DNA of 51,774 bases from Verrucomicrobiota bacterium (GCA_019241085.1 JAFAXH010000122.1:1-51774); one strand, 5' to 3'. Positions 30,471 to 41,706 are shown, counted from the stretch's first letter. The notes: a model not told the origin generated them from the letters alone. Numbers and translations are program-made.

Positions 30471-31796
30471 ATGAATTCTTATTCTCGCACTTTTATCTGC
30501 GCATTCTTGAATGCCAGCGTTCTGTGGGTCTCTTCGACCTTGTCCCAAGCTGCGCCAACGCAGCAATACGATCACGGTAATCCGAGCAACGACGAGCAAT
30601 ACATGCTGGAGTTGATCAACCGCGCCCGCGCCAATCCGGCGGCGGAAGGTCAGCGGTTGGCAGCCTGCACGGATGCTGACGTGCTGCGTTACTATAATTA
30701 TTACCACATTAACAAGAGTCAGGTGACCAGTGACTTTGCGGGCTACGCCCCACGGCAGCCGCTGGCATTCAACCGCGCGCTCATGGACTCCTCCCGCGAG
30801 CAGTCGCTCGACCAAGCCAGTCACGGCATGCAGAGCCATGTCGGCAGCGATGGCTCGACTTTCGATCAACGGATCGTGCAGGCCGGTTATAATGGTTACT
30901 CGGCGCTGGGAGAAAATGTGTATGCCTACGTCACCACCGTGCTGATGGGTTACGTCGGTCTGAATGTCGATTGGGGCGTGCCCTCGCTCGATCATCGGAT
31001 GAACCTTATGAACTACGGTTCTTACCAGTTCAAAGAGGTCGGCATTTCCATTGTCTCCTCGGGCATCAAGAACTTCGGCCCCAACGTGGTCACACAGGAT
31101 TTCGGCACTTCCAGCAACGCGGACCAGTCTTATCTGGTCGGCGTGGTCTATGCCGATACCAACGGCAACGGCCAGTATGACCCGGGCGAAGGTCTCGGCG
31201 GCGTGGTCGTGGCGCCCGACAGTGGCGACTATTACGCGGTGACCTCGAGTTCGGGCGGCTTCGCCATCCCGCTTCCCGCAGGCGGAGGCACCATGAACAT
31301 CACCGCCTCGGGCGGCGGCCTCAGCGCGCCACAGACCCAGACGGTCAACTACGGCGGCGACAACGTGAAAGTGGATTTCGTGGCGGGCAGCAGCCTGGCG
31401 CCGACCGGCGGCGGGAATGGCGGCAGCAGTGATCCAGCCCCGGTGGTGGCGCCTTCCACGGTGGTGAGCATCATGACGGTGAGTAGGAACGCCGCCAACG
31501 GCCGGCCAGGCGCGGTCCGCATCACTCGCACGGGCACCGATCTTTCCCAACCGCTGGTGGTGCCCTTGAGCACGGATGGAACCGCGGTCGCTGGGGTGGA
31601 TTATCAGGGACTCCCCGGCTCGGTCACGATCCCGGCCAGGGCCAAGTATGTGAACCTGAACATCGTGGTCCTCCGCAGCGCCACCCGTGCGGTGCGGGGA
31701 GTGCCGCCCACGGTCACGTCCTTGCTCGTGACCGTGCCGCAGGACGATAACTTCCAAGTGGCGCAGGACACGGCTGCCGTCACGATCACGCGATAA
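30471..31796 (+). CDS. secreted CAP/SCP-domain protein with C-terminal Calx-beta-like domain
   Basis: A 441-residue exported protein. A signal peptide spans about 1-27 (cut near SQA). The CAP domain covers about 40-225: YMLELINRARANPAAE, LAFNRALMDSSREQSLDQASHG, ALGENVYAY and DHRMNLMN, which is the bacterial form of the SCP/PR-1 fold. A carboxypeptidase-regulatory-like segment follows (VVYADTNGNGQYDPGEGLGGV, about 224-244), then a Gly/Ser linker (about 310-325) and a Calx-beta-like domain ending in TAAVTITR. The role of bacterial CAP proteins is not settled. It is followed by a likely terminator. Confidence 0.82.
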   Translation: MNSYSRTFICAFLNASVLWVSSTLSQAAPTQQYDHGNPSNDEQYMLELINRARANPAAEGQRLAACTDADVLRYYNYYHINKSQVTSDFAGYAPRQPLAFNRALMDSSREQSLDQASHGMQSHVGSDGSTFDQRIVQAGYNGYSALGENVYAYVTTVLMGYVGLNVDWGVPSLDHRMNLMNYGSYQFKEVGISIVSSGIKNFGPNVVTQDFGTSSNADQSYLVGVVYADTNGNGQYDPGEGLGGVVVAPDSGDYYAVTSSSGGFAIPLPAGGGTMNITASGGGLSAPQTQTVNYGGDNVKVDFVAGSSLAPTGGGNGGSSDPAPVVAPSTVVSIMTVSRNAANGRPGAVRITRTGTDLSQPLVVPLSTDGTAVAGVDYQGLPGSVTIPARAKYVNLNIVVLRSATRAVRGVPPTVTSLLVTVPQDDNFQVAQDTAAVTITR

Positions 31797-31881
31797 AACG
31801 AGTGCCCGGCCGCTGGCGGCCAGCCGTCAGCGAGCCGGGCGGGGATCAAAGAAGTTTTACGGAGGAAATTCAACGCCTCCC

Positions 31882-31920
31882 GGGCCGCGCTTGGATCAAG
31901 CGCGGCCCGTTTGCGTTTTG
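31882..31920 (+). terminator. Rho-independent-like terminator after the CAP gene
   Basis: An 11-base perfect stem (31882-31892 with 31898-31908, GGGCCGCGCTT type) with a five-base loop is followed by GTTTGCGTTTT. It lies about 85 bases after the CAP stop and about 40 before the 3' end of the convergent kinase gene, so it may serve both. Confidence 0.7.
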
Positions 31921-31957
31921 GGAGAGAGCTTGCCCTGCCGCGAGAACGCCATGCCGG

Positions 31958-34891
31958 CTAGGAGGTCTCGACCACCGAAGCGTGTGCGAGCAGCCGGCGC
32001 ATGGCGGCATCGAGCCGCTCAAAGTTCACGGGTTTGATCAAATGCTCGCTGAAACCGGCCGCCGCGGATTTTGCCAGGTCGCTCTCCATGCCAAAGCCGC
32101 TGAGGGCAATGCCGGGCGGACTGCCGTTGGGCCGGTCCCGGAGTTTTTGCATCAAGTCGAAGCCCGTGGCATCGGGCAGCCCAAGGTCGCTGATCAGCAG
32201 GTCGAATTTTCCACCCTCCGCGGTCGCCAGCGCCTCCGCGACCGTGTGCGCGATCGTGACCTCGTAACCGCGACGGCGCAGGAGGAGCTTCATGCCCAAA
32301 CAAGTATCCAAGTGATCGTCCACGAGCAACACGCGCCTCGGAGTGGACGCAAGCGGTCTAGGCGGGCGGTTGGAATCCAGGCGCGGCATTTCTAAATCAG
32401 CACGGTTGGACGCGGCGCGAGCGGCCGCATCCGACGGGGAATGATACGCCGGTGCCGCGCCATCAGGCGCAACGCCGTTTGGCAAAAGCCGGCGCTCAGG
32501 TTCCTGCAATTCCGCAGCGGTGGACATCAGCTCGACTCGGAATGTCGCGCCTTGGTTTTCACCAGCGCTTTCCGCAGACAGGCGGCCACCGTGCGCCTCC
32601 ACCATGGCCCGGCAAATCGCCAAGCCCAAGCCAAGCCCGCCAAACCGCCGAGTGATGGCGCTTTGGCCTTGGTCGAAGGCATGGAATATCCGGTCCAGGT
32701 TTTCCGGCGCGATGCCGATGCCTTCGTCGCTGACCTCGATGTGCAGCCGCGACGCGGGCGGCGGCTTTCCATTCGCGGATGAAGTCCCGTTTTCCACGGG
32801 CAAATTGCACGTGCGAATCACGATGCGACGGCCTGCCGGGGTGAATTTCACGCTGTTCTTGATCAGGTTCCAAAAAACCTGCTGCAACCGCGCGGGGTCG
32901 GCGATGGTGTGATGTTCTTTTGCCTCGAGTTGAAGGTCCAGTCGGAGCTGCTTGGCGGCCAACTCCTCGCGGGTGATTTCGACGGCCAGTTCAATGACCC
33001 GGTGGACGCAGACGACTTGACGATTGAGCTGGAGCTTGCCGCTGCGAATCCGGGTGATGTCGAGCAAATCGTCGATCAGCCGCGCCTCCAGCTCGACGTT
33101 GCGGCGGATGACCTCCAGCGCCCGGCGGGCATCGGCCGGCGCCTCGCCGTCGGCCAGCCGCTCCAGCTCGGCGACCATCGTCACTACCGGCGAGAGCGGC
33201 GTGCGCAACTCGTGCGAGAGTTGGGCAAAAAATTGATCCTTCGCCGTATTGGCGTCGATCAATTCCTGCCGCATCGTCACCTCCGCCGTGCGATCCTCCA
33301 CCAGGCAGAGCACCCCGAGCGTGCGCGCCTGTGAATCTTGCAGCCGCAGCAGTTCCGTGGTGAGAAAGATCGTCTGTCCCTCGGGCGCGGTCACCGGCTG
33401 CTCGACCGCCTGAAACATCGTGCCCGTGCGCTGCACGCGGTGCAACGCGGCGACATCGGCGATGCCCAGACTGCCGAAGCGCGCACTCGTCACGGGCAGG
33501 GCCGGGGGCAGCGTGCCCAGAGAACGGACGATGGTGAAAAAACTCGCGTTGGCCTGGAGCAAGCGGTCGCCGTTGGACTCGATCAAGGCGATGCCCGTGG
33601 CCATGGTGGCGAGGATTTTTTCGCTGAAAATTTGCTCGCGCTCGACCGCCAATGCGGCATTGAGCTGGCGGCGGTAGAGCAGGCTGACCAGCCAGGCGGC
33701 CAGCGTCGAGCCGGCGACGATCAAGCCCACCAGGAGATAAGTCTGCGCGCGGAGATTGCGCACCGGTCCCTGCGTCAGCGCCGCCGATTCCTCCAGCACC
33801 GCGCTCCAGCCGGTCTTGCCCACCGGGCTGAAGGTGTAGAGCGTCGCGCCGATTTGCAGGCTGCCGGAAGCCCCGCGCCGGGTGGCCGCGCGCAGCGGGG
33901 TCGGCGCGGCGGCGCGGCCGAGCGCGCTGGGCGTGAGCGTCTCGGTGAAGAGCGGGAAACCGTTCTGGTCGATGAGCTGCGGCATCGCAAACCGGCGCCG
34001 GGTGATGTCGATCGTGTCCAAGCGCCGGCCCATGCGTTCAACCAGCGTGTCGGCGCCGAGGAAACCCAGCAGCCGGTCGTCCGTGCGGTCGTGGATGGCG
34101 ACGACCGTCGAAGTCACCAGCCGGCCGTCGGTCGGGCGGGTATAGACGGGCGAAACGTAAAAACTTTCCCCCGGCCGCATCGCGCCGAGCCGCCACTGGT
34201 CACTGGCAAAATCGCGCCCGTTCACATCCTCTCCCGCCGGTGGCACCGCGGCGAGCAGCCGGCCTTCGGCGTCCGTGAGAAACATGCCGTCGATGCGGCT
34301 TTGAGAATAATAGATGCCGCTGAGCCATTCCTGCGGTCCGGGCAAGGGCGCGTTCGTTTGAGGCACGGCTCGCGGCGTGGCCGGCGTTTGCGAGGAGGAT
34401 GCTGGGGCAGCCGGGTTGCCGTTGCCGTGCGCGCCAGACGGCAGAGTGAGCAAGGGGCCGCCGCCGCCGCGGCGGCGCGAGTTGCGCCGGGAGGAGGATT
34501 CGGCATTTGTCGTCGCGGGCGTTGCACTGGGGGCGACGGCACCCGTTTCCGTCGGCGCAACGTTTCCATTGCCGGCGGCCGCGTTTTGCAAAATGGTGGC
34601 GGTCGCGGGCAGCGTGCGGAAATAATCCATCGTCTCGCCCGTGCGAACGACGTTGTCTTCCACGTATTTGGAAAGACTGTCCACGAGCGTCTGCGCGTCG
34701 CCGTTGATGCGCTCCTCCAGCGTGCGGCTGACGACGGTGTGCGACAGATACGCCACGACCAGTGCCGGCACCCAGCCGACGAGCAACACGCACAGCGCGA
34801 GGTGCCACGGGCGCAGCCGGGCGCGGCTGACAAGCTTGCCAAAGGTGGAGTTTTTCACGGCGCGAGCAGGCTGGCGTGGGAAGCCAGCCAT
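31958..34891 (-). CDS. membrane hybrid sensor histidine kinase
   Basis: A 977-residue kinase. TM1 (31-50) and TM2 (near 375-395) enclose a large extracytoplasmic sensor of the Cache type (YFRTLPATATIL, GIYYSQSRIDGMFLTDAEGRLLA, ADTLVERMGRR). It contains a Ser/Arg/Gly-rich low-complexity insert (about 115-175). Cytoplasmic parts are a PAS-like domain, H560 in FAQLSHELRTPLSP, the N box FWNLIKNSVKFTP, DEGIGI, GLGLGLAICRAMVEAHGG, and a receiver starting VLLVDDHLDTC with D902 in ISDLGLP and K in LIKPVNF. The start at 34891 is the first ATG after compositionally odd upstream codons; the ribosome-binding site is not clear. It diverges from the CESA-like glycosyltransferase gene, which it may regulate. 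Confidence 0.9.
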   Translation of the reverse strand: MAGFPRQPARAVKNSTFGKLVSRARLRPWHLALCVLLVGWVPALVVAYLSHTVVSRTLEERINGDAQTLVDSLSKYVEDNVVRTGETMDYFRTLPATATILQNAAAGNGNVAPTETGAVAPSATPATTNAESSSRRNSRRRGGGGPLLTLPSGAHGNGNPAAPASSSQTPATPRAVPQTNAPLPGPQEWLSGIYYSQSRIDGMFLTDAEGRLLAAVPPAGEDVNGRDFASDQWRLGAMRPGESFYVSPVYTRPTDGRLVTSTVVAIHDRTDDRLLGFLGADTLVERMGRRLDTIDITRRRFAMPQLIDQNGFPLFTETLTPSALGRAAAPTPLRAATRRGASGSLQIGATLYTFSPVGKTGWSAVLEESAALTQGPVRNLRAQTYLLVGLIVAGSTLAAWLVSLLYRRQLNAALAVEREQIFSEKILATMATGIALIESNGDRLLQANASFFTIVRSLGTLPPALPVTSARFGSLGIADVAALHRVQRTGTMFQAVEQPVTAPEGQTIFLTTELLRLQDSQARTLGVLCLVEDRTAEVTMRQELIDANTAKDQFFAQLSHELRTPLSPVVTMVAELERLADGEAPADARRALEVIRRNVELEARLIDDLLDITRIRSGKLQLNRQVVCVHRVIELAVEITREELAAKQLRLDLQLEAKEHHTIADPARLQQVFWNLIKNSVKFTPAGRRIVIRTCNLPVENGTSSANGKPPPASRLHIEVSDEGIGIAPENLDRIFHAFDQGQSAITRRFGGLGLGLAICRAMVEAHGGRLSAESAGENQGATFRVELMSTAAELQEPERRLLPNGVAPDGAAPAYHSPSDAAARAASNRADLEMPRLDSNRPPRPLASTPRRVLLVDDHLDTCLGMKLLLRRRGYEVTIAHTVAEALATAEGGKFDLLISDLGLPDATGFDLMQKLRDRPNGSPPGIALSGFGMESDLAKSAAAGFSEHLIKPVNFERLDAAMRRLLAHASVVETS

Positions 34892-35129
34892 TCGAAAAAT
34901 CCAGTTCGTCCGCCGGGCGCTGCGCGACTGGACACCGGCACCGATAACACAATCGGGCAGGACGCGTCCACGGTTGGTTGACTCCGTGCCGGCGTCAACC
35001 GGCGCCCGCGCGCCCCGGCCGCCGCGGGCGGGTTTGCGCTTGACGGGTGGATGCCTTGGGCCATCATGTCGCGCAAAAAACCCGGCGGCCACAAAGCGGT
35101 CCGCCGGGCGCGCGTATGCCGCTCAAATT

Positions 35130-36683
<1,554 letters not shown>

Positions 36684-36711
36684 ATTTCAACCGCCAACTT
36701 TTTCGCGCCCG

Positions 36712-37806
36712 ATGATGGACGAACGCGTTGTCTTTGATCCTCCCTCGTCTGCCTTTGCCGCCCAACCGCGGATTTTTGCCGCGTCGTCATTTGCCCTTTT
36801 GTTTTTGAAAAAGCTCCTCCTCCGCCAGCGCTCAATGGTCTGGTGTGGCGCCGTCGCCCTGTTGGCGGCGGCCGTGCTGACCCTCGGCGGTTGTGCCACG
36901 AGTGAATATGGTGGTGGCGATGGCGGGCCGCCGGCTCGGCTGGTCATCGTCAGCGTGCGCGACCAGAAAATGACCGTCGTCCGCACCGATGGCACGCGCA
37001 TCGTCTATCCGATTTCGACTTCCAAGTTCGGCCTCGGCGATCATCGCCGGCACTACGAAACGCCGACCGGCAATCTCGCCGTGGCGCAAAAAATCGGCGG
37101 CGGCGCACCGCTCGGCGCCGTCTTCAAAAGCCGGGTTCGCACGGGCGAAATCGTGAAAGTCAACGCGCCTGGCCGCGATCCGATCGTCACCCGCATCCTC
37201 GCCCTCCGCGGGTTGGACCCCGGCAATCGCGACGCGCTCTCGCGTGGCATTTACATTCACGGCACCCCGCAGGAAAACCTCATTGGCACGCCGGCCAGCT
37301 ACGGTTGCATCCGGATGCGCAGCCGGGACGTGATCCAGCTCTACGACATGGTGAATGTTGGCACCAAGGTGCAAATTCTGGACAGCACGCGCTCGGAAGC
37401 ACTTTCCGCCTACAATTCGACGGTGCCGCGCGAGCCGGCGGCATCCGCAGCGCCGCCATCGTCAAGCGTCGCGGTTACCGGGGGCGCTTCGCCAGCTGAT
37501 GAGGCCGCCGCTGCGACCGAGCACAACCATAACGCTCCGTCGTCCGCCACCGCGAACCCCACGCCGGCGCACCGGTCCACCGGCCCAACGGTCGTGACCA
37601 GCACCACGCGCCGCAACGATTGGGCCGGCAGTCCCTCGCGGCTGCTCACCGACCGACCGACGACGGCTTCCACTCCGCCCGCGACTCGCGGCGGCAACAG
37701 TGTCGGCAAACCGCGGCCTGCCACGAATAACGAGGAATCCGACACCGGCGACGGCCGCGGTAGTAATGCGCGCAGCCTCAAGCGGTCCGCGCTGGACTCG
37801 CTTTGA
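36712..37806 (+). CDS. L,D-transpeptidase (YkuD) lipoprotein
   Basis: A 364-residue protein. The YkuD domain (about 75-215) has LVIVSVRDQKMTVVRTDG, the histidine motif YIHGTPQENLIG (H183) and the catalytic SYGCIRM (C199). The enzyme forms 3-3 crosslinks or anchors proteins on peptidoglycan. A hydrophobic segment ending LTLGGC (C61) is a lipobox, so it is probably a lipoprotein. ATG 36835 would place the lipobox at the very N-terminus; 36712 adds 41 residues, including a basic stretch. Ribosome-binding sites do not decide. The C-terminal part (about 225-364) is Pro/Ala/Thr-rich and probably disordered. Confidence 0.88.
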   Translation: MMDERVVFDPPSSAFAAQPRIFAASSFALLFLKKLLLRQRSMVWCGAVALLAAAVLTLGGCATSEYGGGDGGPPARLVIVSVRDQKMTVVRTDGTRIVYPISTSKFGLGDHRRHYETPTGNLAVAQKIGGGAPLGAVFKSRVRTGEIVKVNAPGRDPIVTRILALRGLDPGNRDALSRGIYIHGTPQENLIGTPASYGCIRMRSRDVIQLYDMVNVGTKVQILDSTRSEALSAYNSTVPREPAASAAPPSSSVAVTGGASPADEAAAATEHNHNAPSSATANPTPAHRSTGPTVVTSTTRRNDWAGSPSRLLTDRPTTASTPPATRGGNSVGKPRPATNNEESDTGDGRGSNARSLKRSALDSL

Positions 37807-37953
37807 GCGAGCTGTTGAAAAATCCGCGCTCACTCATTGTGCGACTGCGATTGCTGCTTTGACAGCGCGTCCGCCTTGGCGCATCGTCTCCGTCCCCGCC
37901 GCCGGGCGCGGCTGCTTTCTACTCAATTTTCCCGCATCCTTTTTATTTTCATT

Positions 37954-38223
37954 ATGGCCAACACGAAATCCGCCGCCAAACGCGCTCGTCAAACGGTGAC
38001 GCGCACCTTGCGCAACCGTCGCGTGCTTACCGGCATCAAGTCGCACACGAAAAGTCTGCGCACTCAACTCGCTGGCAAAGATTCCGCCGCCGCAAAGGCG
38101 GCTTATCAGGCGCTCGTCTCGGAACTCGACCGCGCCGCCAAACGGGGCGTGATTCACAAAAATGCCGCCGACCGCCGCAAGGGCACGCTCGCCCGCGCGC
38201 TCGTCGCGTTGGGGTCGAAATAA
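37954..38223 (+). CDS. rpsT: 30S ribosomal protein S20
   Basis: An 89-residue basic protein with the S20 pattern: MANTKSAAKRARQTVTRTLRNR, IKSHTKSLR, KAAYQALVSELDRAAKRGVIHKNAADRRKGTLA. It binds 16S rRNA in the small subunit. The length and start are those of the family. An AT-rich leader (about 37915-37953) precedes the ATG. Confidence 0.97.
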   Translation: MANTKSAAKRARQTVTRTLRNRRVLTGIKSHTKSLRTQLAGKDSAAAKAAYQALVSELDRAAKRGVIHKNAADRRKGTLARALVALGSK

Positions 38224-38232
38224 AATTGCCTT

Positions 38233-38249
38233 GCCCGCTTTGTGCGGGC
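38233..38249. terminator. hairpin between rpsT and purK, possible bidirectional terminator
   Basis: GCCCGC, five bases, GCGGGC lies between the convergent rpsT and purK genes, 9 bases after the rpsT stop and just before the purK stop. On the minus strand it is followed by a stretch ending AATTTTATTT. The T run is weak on the plus strand. Confidence 0.45.
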
Positions 38250-38250
38250 G

Positions 38251-39435
38251 TCACGCGCAGTCAGCCTGCGCTTGCAACTGGGCTTTGATTCCGCGGGCTC
38301 GCGCGAGCGCGGTTTCCACCTTCGCATCGAGCACGGTGCAGTGCCCCATTTTTCGTCCGGGCCGCGCGGCGGCTTTGCCGTAAAGATGCAGCTTGGCCGC
38401 AGGCTCTCGCAACACGGCTGACCAATCGGGCGGCAGCGCGCCGGCCTTGGGCCAGAGGTCGCCGAGCAGGTTCACCATGACGGCTGCACAGAGCATCGCC
38501 GGCTGACCGAGCGGCTGCGCGCAAACCGCGCGGACGTGTTGTTCAAACTGGCTGGTCACCGCGGCGTCGAGCGTCAAATGCCCGGAGTTATGCGGGCGCG
38601 GCGCGAGTTCGTTGACGATGATCTCGCCCGCGTGGGTCAGGAACATTTCCACCGCCAGCAAACCCTCGACTGCCAAGCGCTCGGTGATCGACCGCGCCAG
38701 GTCCGTCGCGCGCGCCGCGACCTGGGGTGGGAAACGGGCCGGGGCGATGGAAAAATCGAGAATGTGCCGCGTGTGCATGTTTTCAAAAACGGGCGAAGCG
38801 ACGATCTCGCCGCGGGGGTTGCGGGCGCAAATCACCGAAAGTTCCGCAGCAAAATCGACCCACGCTTCGACGACGCCGCGGCTCGCCACGCGCGTTCCGG
38901 CGAGGCTCCAAGCCTGCCAGGCCTGGTGCAGCGCCACCTCGTCGGTCGAGTCGAGCTTGCGCTGCCCCTTGCCGTCGTAGCCGAACTCGGCGGTTTTCAA
39001 AACGCACGGCGTGCCCAGCGCGGCGACGGCGCTCCGCAATTCCTCCGGGGTGCTGACGACACGAAAATCGGCGTGCGGATAGCCGTGCTTTTGCAGCCAC
39101 AATTTCTCACGCTCGCGGTGCTGGCACGTTTGCAACACGCTCCAGTGCGGCCGCACGGGCGCGTGCGCTTCGAGCGCCTGAAGCGCGCTCACCGGGATGT
39201 TTTCAAATTCCAACGTGACCACCGCGACGCCGCGCGCGAAATCAACCAGCGCGTCGGCATCGTCAAAGCTGGCGCGCACCGCACGGTCGCAGACTGGCGC
39301 CGCCGGCGCGTCCGCCGCCGGATGCTCGAATACATGGACGTTGTAGCCGAGTCGCCGCGCCGCGAGCGCGCTCATGCGCGCGAGCTGGCCGCCGCCGAGA
39401 ATGCCAATCGTCGCGCCGGGAGGGATCGAAGTCAT
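38251..39435 (-). CDS. purK: 5-(carboxyamino)imidazole ribonucleotide synthase
   Basis: A 394-residue ATP-grasp enzyme of purine synthesis that carboxylates aminoimidazole ribonucleotide with ATP and bicarbonate. The start TIGILGGGQLARM is diagnostic. Later motifs are TLEFENIP, KTAEFGYDGKGQ, EAWVDFAAELSV, VEMFLTHAGEIIVNELAPRPHNSGH and the C-terminal LHLYGKAAARPGRKMGHCTVL. The partner purE is not in this window. The gene is divergent from the MFS transporter gene. Confidence 0.96.
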   Translation of the reverse strand: MTSIPPGATIGILGGGQLARMSALAARRLGYNVHVFEHPAADAPAAPVCDRAVRASFDDADALVDFARGVAVVTLEFENIPVSALQALEAHAPVRPHWSVLQTCQHREREKLWLQKHGYPHADFRVVSTPEELRSAVAALGTPCVLKTAEFGYDGKGQRKLDSTDEVALHQAWQAWSLAGTRVASRGVVEAWVDFAAELSVICARNPRGEIVASPVFENMHTRHILDFSIAPARFPPQVAARATDLARSITERLAVEGLLAVEMFLTHAGEIIVNELAPRPHNSGHLTLDAAVTSQFEQHVRAVCAQPLGQPAMLCAAVMVNLLGDLWPKAGALPPDWSAVLREPAAKLHLYGKAAARPGRKMGHCTVLDAKVETALARARGIKAQLQAQADCA

Positions 39436-39598
39436 GCCGCCGATGGTTTAGCTGAGTTCTGCCCGCAAGCGCAACTCTCCAGCCAACGCGCGCTAATCAG
39501 GCACGATGAAATCGGGCGCGAGACCTGGATTGGTTACGAATCGAAAAATTTCTTTTGTCTGTTCAAGCGCGCGCCGCCAGCATTGTCTGTAAGGCTTC

Positions 39599-40840
39599 AT
39601 GACGCGAGCGCCCCGGCCCATGCTCAGCCTGGTTTTTCTCACCGGGCTGAATCTTTTCAATTATCTCGACCGCTTCGTGCTCGCGGCGGTGCTCGGGCCG
39701 TTGAAAAGCGACCTGCAACTCAACGACGGCGACGCGGGCTTTATCTCGACGGCGTTCATGCTGGGGTATTTCGTCACGTCGCCGTTTTTCGGTTATCTCG
39801 GCGACCGGTTTCCGAGAAAATGGCTGACCGCCGCCGGCGTCTTCGTCTGGAGCCTGGGCACGATCCTCAGCGGGCTGGCACCGAGCTACGGCGCGCTGCT
39901 CGCCTGCCGCGTCTTGATCGGGTTGGGCGAAGCCAGCTACGCGACGCTCGCGCCGGGCTGGCTCGCGGATTTGTTCACGGCGGAAAAGCGCAACAACGCG
40001 CTGACGATTTTTTACGTCGCGATCCCGGTAGGTTCGGCGCTGGGTTACGTGCTCGGCGGACTCGTTGAACATGCTTACGGCTGGCGCTGGGCGTTCGGGC
40101 TGGCCGGCGCGCCGGGCTTGTTGCTCGCCGCGGCGCTGGCGTTTTTGCCCGAACCGGCGCGCGGCGCGACGGAGACAAATGCCGGCGCGGCGGACGGCCA
40201 CGGCAAGCTGCCGGCGTGGCGCGACATCGGCGGGATTTTCCGCCTCGCGGATTACAACCTCACGTTGCTCGGCTACACGGCTTACACGTTTGCGCTCGGC
40301 GCGTTCGGCGTGTGGGGGCCGCTGTTTCTCGTGCGCCAGCACGGGCTGGCGAATCACAACGCCGACACGTTTTTCGGCGCGGTGCTCGTGGTCGCGGGCT
40401 TGGTCGGCACGCTGCTCGGCGGCTTTGCGGCGAGCCGCTGGCAGCGGCGCAATCCGGCGGGCTACGCGCTGACCCTTGGCTGGAGCGCGACGGCGGGCGC
40501 GCCGCTGGCGCTGGCGGCATTTCTGGCGCCGGGCGCGCCGGCTGCGATGACGCTGCTCGGGCTGGCGATGTTCGCGCTTTTTTTGCCGACGGGTCCGATC
40601 AACACGCTGCTGCTGGAGAGCGTGCCGGTGACGCTGCGCGCCAGCGCGATGGCGATGTCGATTTTCATCATCCACCTCTTCGGCGATTTGTGGAGTCCGT
40701 GGATCATCGGCCAGCTCGCTGATGTCTGGCACGGCCTTGCGCGCGCCGTGCTCGTGCTGCCGGCGGTGCTGGCGCTGGCGGCGTTTTTCTGGCTGTGGCT
40801 GGCGGTAAAACACGCGCGGGTCTCAACTGCCGGGCGATGA
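39599..40840 (+). CDS. MFS transporter, Spinster-like
   Basis: A 413-residue protein with about 12 membrane segments. The first helix has the NYLDRFV motif typical of Spinster-type carriers, and the loop after helix 2 has the MFS signature GYLGDRFPRKWL. RVLIGLGEASYATLAPGW lies in the fourth and fifth helices, and a central hydrophilic loop spans about 185-215. The substrate is unknown; relatives move lipids, sugars or organic anions. It is followed 26 bases later by a secreted hydrolase and may be co-expressed with it. Confidence 0.88.
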   Translation: MTRAPRPMLSLVFLTGLNLFNYLDRFVLAAVLGPLKSDLQLNDGDAGFISTAFMLGYFVTSPFFGYLGDRFPRKWLTAAGVFVWSLGTILSGLAPSYGALLACRVLIGLGEASYATLAPGWLADLFTAEKRNNALTIFYVAIPVGSALGYVLGGLVEHAYGWRWAFGLAGAPGLLLAAALAFLPEPARGATETNAGAADGHGKLPAWRDIGGIFRLADYNLTLLGYTAYTFALGAFGVWGPLFLVRQHGLANHNADTFFGAVLVVAGLVGTLLGGFAASRWQRRNPAGYALTLGWSATAGAPLALAAFLAPGAPAAMTLLGLAMFALFLPTGPINTLLLESVPVTLRASAMAMSIFIIHLFGDLWSPWIIGQLADVWHGLARAVLVLPAVLALAAFFWLWLAVKHARVSTAGR

Positions 40841-40866
40841 ACCCGCAACCTTTCGGAATTAAACCA

Positions 40867-41706
40867 ATGAATACCTCCCGCCTTCTGCTCTCACTTTGCT
40901 GCGCGACCGTCGCGCTGCTGTGGATGCCCCCGCGCGCGCAGGCCAGCACGGAAGTCTCCACGAAAGTCTTCCGTTTCGAGGGCAGGCGCATCCACGTTGA
41001 TATTTATCTGCCGGCGGAAAGCCTCGGACCGTCCAAACGTCCGGTGCTCCTGTTGCACGGCGCCGGCGGCACGGTGTTCGACGGCCCGGACATTCGCCGC
41101 GTTGCCGAAGCGCTCGCCGAGGCGGGCCACCCGGCTTACGTCCTCCATTATTTTGACCGGACGCACACAGTCGCAGCGCGCGACCAGGTGTTGCGGAAAA
41201 ATTTTGAAACCTGGCTGCCCACCGTGCGCGTGGCCATCCTGTGGGTGCAGGCGCAAACTCCGCCCACCGCGGTCCGTTCGACCGCTATCGACGTTTACGG
41301 CTACTCGCTCGGGGCGTTTCTGGCGATCTCCGCTGCCTCCAACAACCCCAAAGTCGCCGCCGTGGCCGAGGAAGCCGGCGGCATTTGGAACAACGACCAG
41401 TCGCGCATTGGCCGGATGCCGCGCGTCTTGATGCTGCACGGGCGGAAGGATGAACGAGTGCCCTTTGCGCAATATGCGCCACCGCTGCTAACCGTGCTGC
41501 GACAGCGGGGCAGCGGTGTGCGGACGCATTTTTTCCCAAAGGAAGGCCATCGCTTTTCGACGGAGGCCCAGGTGCAGGCAACGAAGGATGTCGTGGCGTT
41601 CTTCGACCGGGGCATCATCCCGCCGAGAAAAATAAAAACGCGGGCGGCGTCTCCGCAGAAACACCGCCCGCGCCAGCAAGCCGAACCGACCAGCGTGGTG
41701 CCTTAA
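40867..41706 (+). CDS. secreted dienelactone-hydrolase-like alpha/beta hydrolase
   Basis: A 279-residue alpha/beta hydrolase with a signal peptide (about 1-25, cut after AQA). The catalytic residues are S147 in GYSLGA, D195 in HGRKDERVP and H228 in KEGHRF, in standard order. The oxyanion segment is LLLHGAGGT near 61-70. No dienelactone-specific residues are obvious, so an esterase or peptidase is equally likely. The C-terminal 30 residues are basic and probably unstructured. The stop overlaps that of the convergent fasciclin gene by four bases. Confidence 0.82.
   Translation: MNTSRLLLSLCCATVALLWMPPRAQASTEVSTKVFRFEGRRIHVDIYLPAESLGPSKRPVLLLHGAGGTVFDGPDIRRVAEALAEAGHPAYVLHYFDRTHTVAARDQVLRKNFETWLPTVRVAILWVQAQTPPTAVRSTAIDVYGYSLGAFLAISAASNNPKVAAVAEEAGGIWNNDQSRIGRMPRVLMLHGRKDERVPFAQYAPPLLTVLRQRGSGVRTHFFPKEGHRFSTEAQVQATKDVVAFFDRGIIPPRKIKTRAASPQKHRPRQQAEPTSVVP

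Noticed and set aside
33338..34981. 547-codon forward ORF opposite the hybrid kinase
   Set aside because: Arg/Gly/Ala-rich without motifs; the kinase on the other strand is unambiguous.
38536..40068. Long forward ORF opposite purK and running into the MFS gene in another frame
   Set aside because: Opposite strand to a clear PurK and out of frame with the MFS transporter; no recognisable protein.
39563..40813. 416-codon reverse ORF opposite the MFS gene
   Set aside because: Arg/Gln/Glu-rich antisense shadow with no hydrophobic segments, while the forward frame has MFS motifs and membrane helices.
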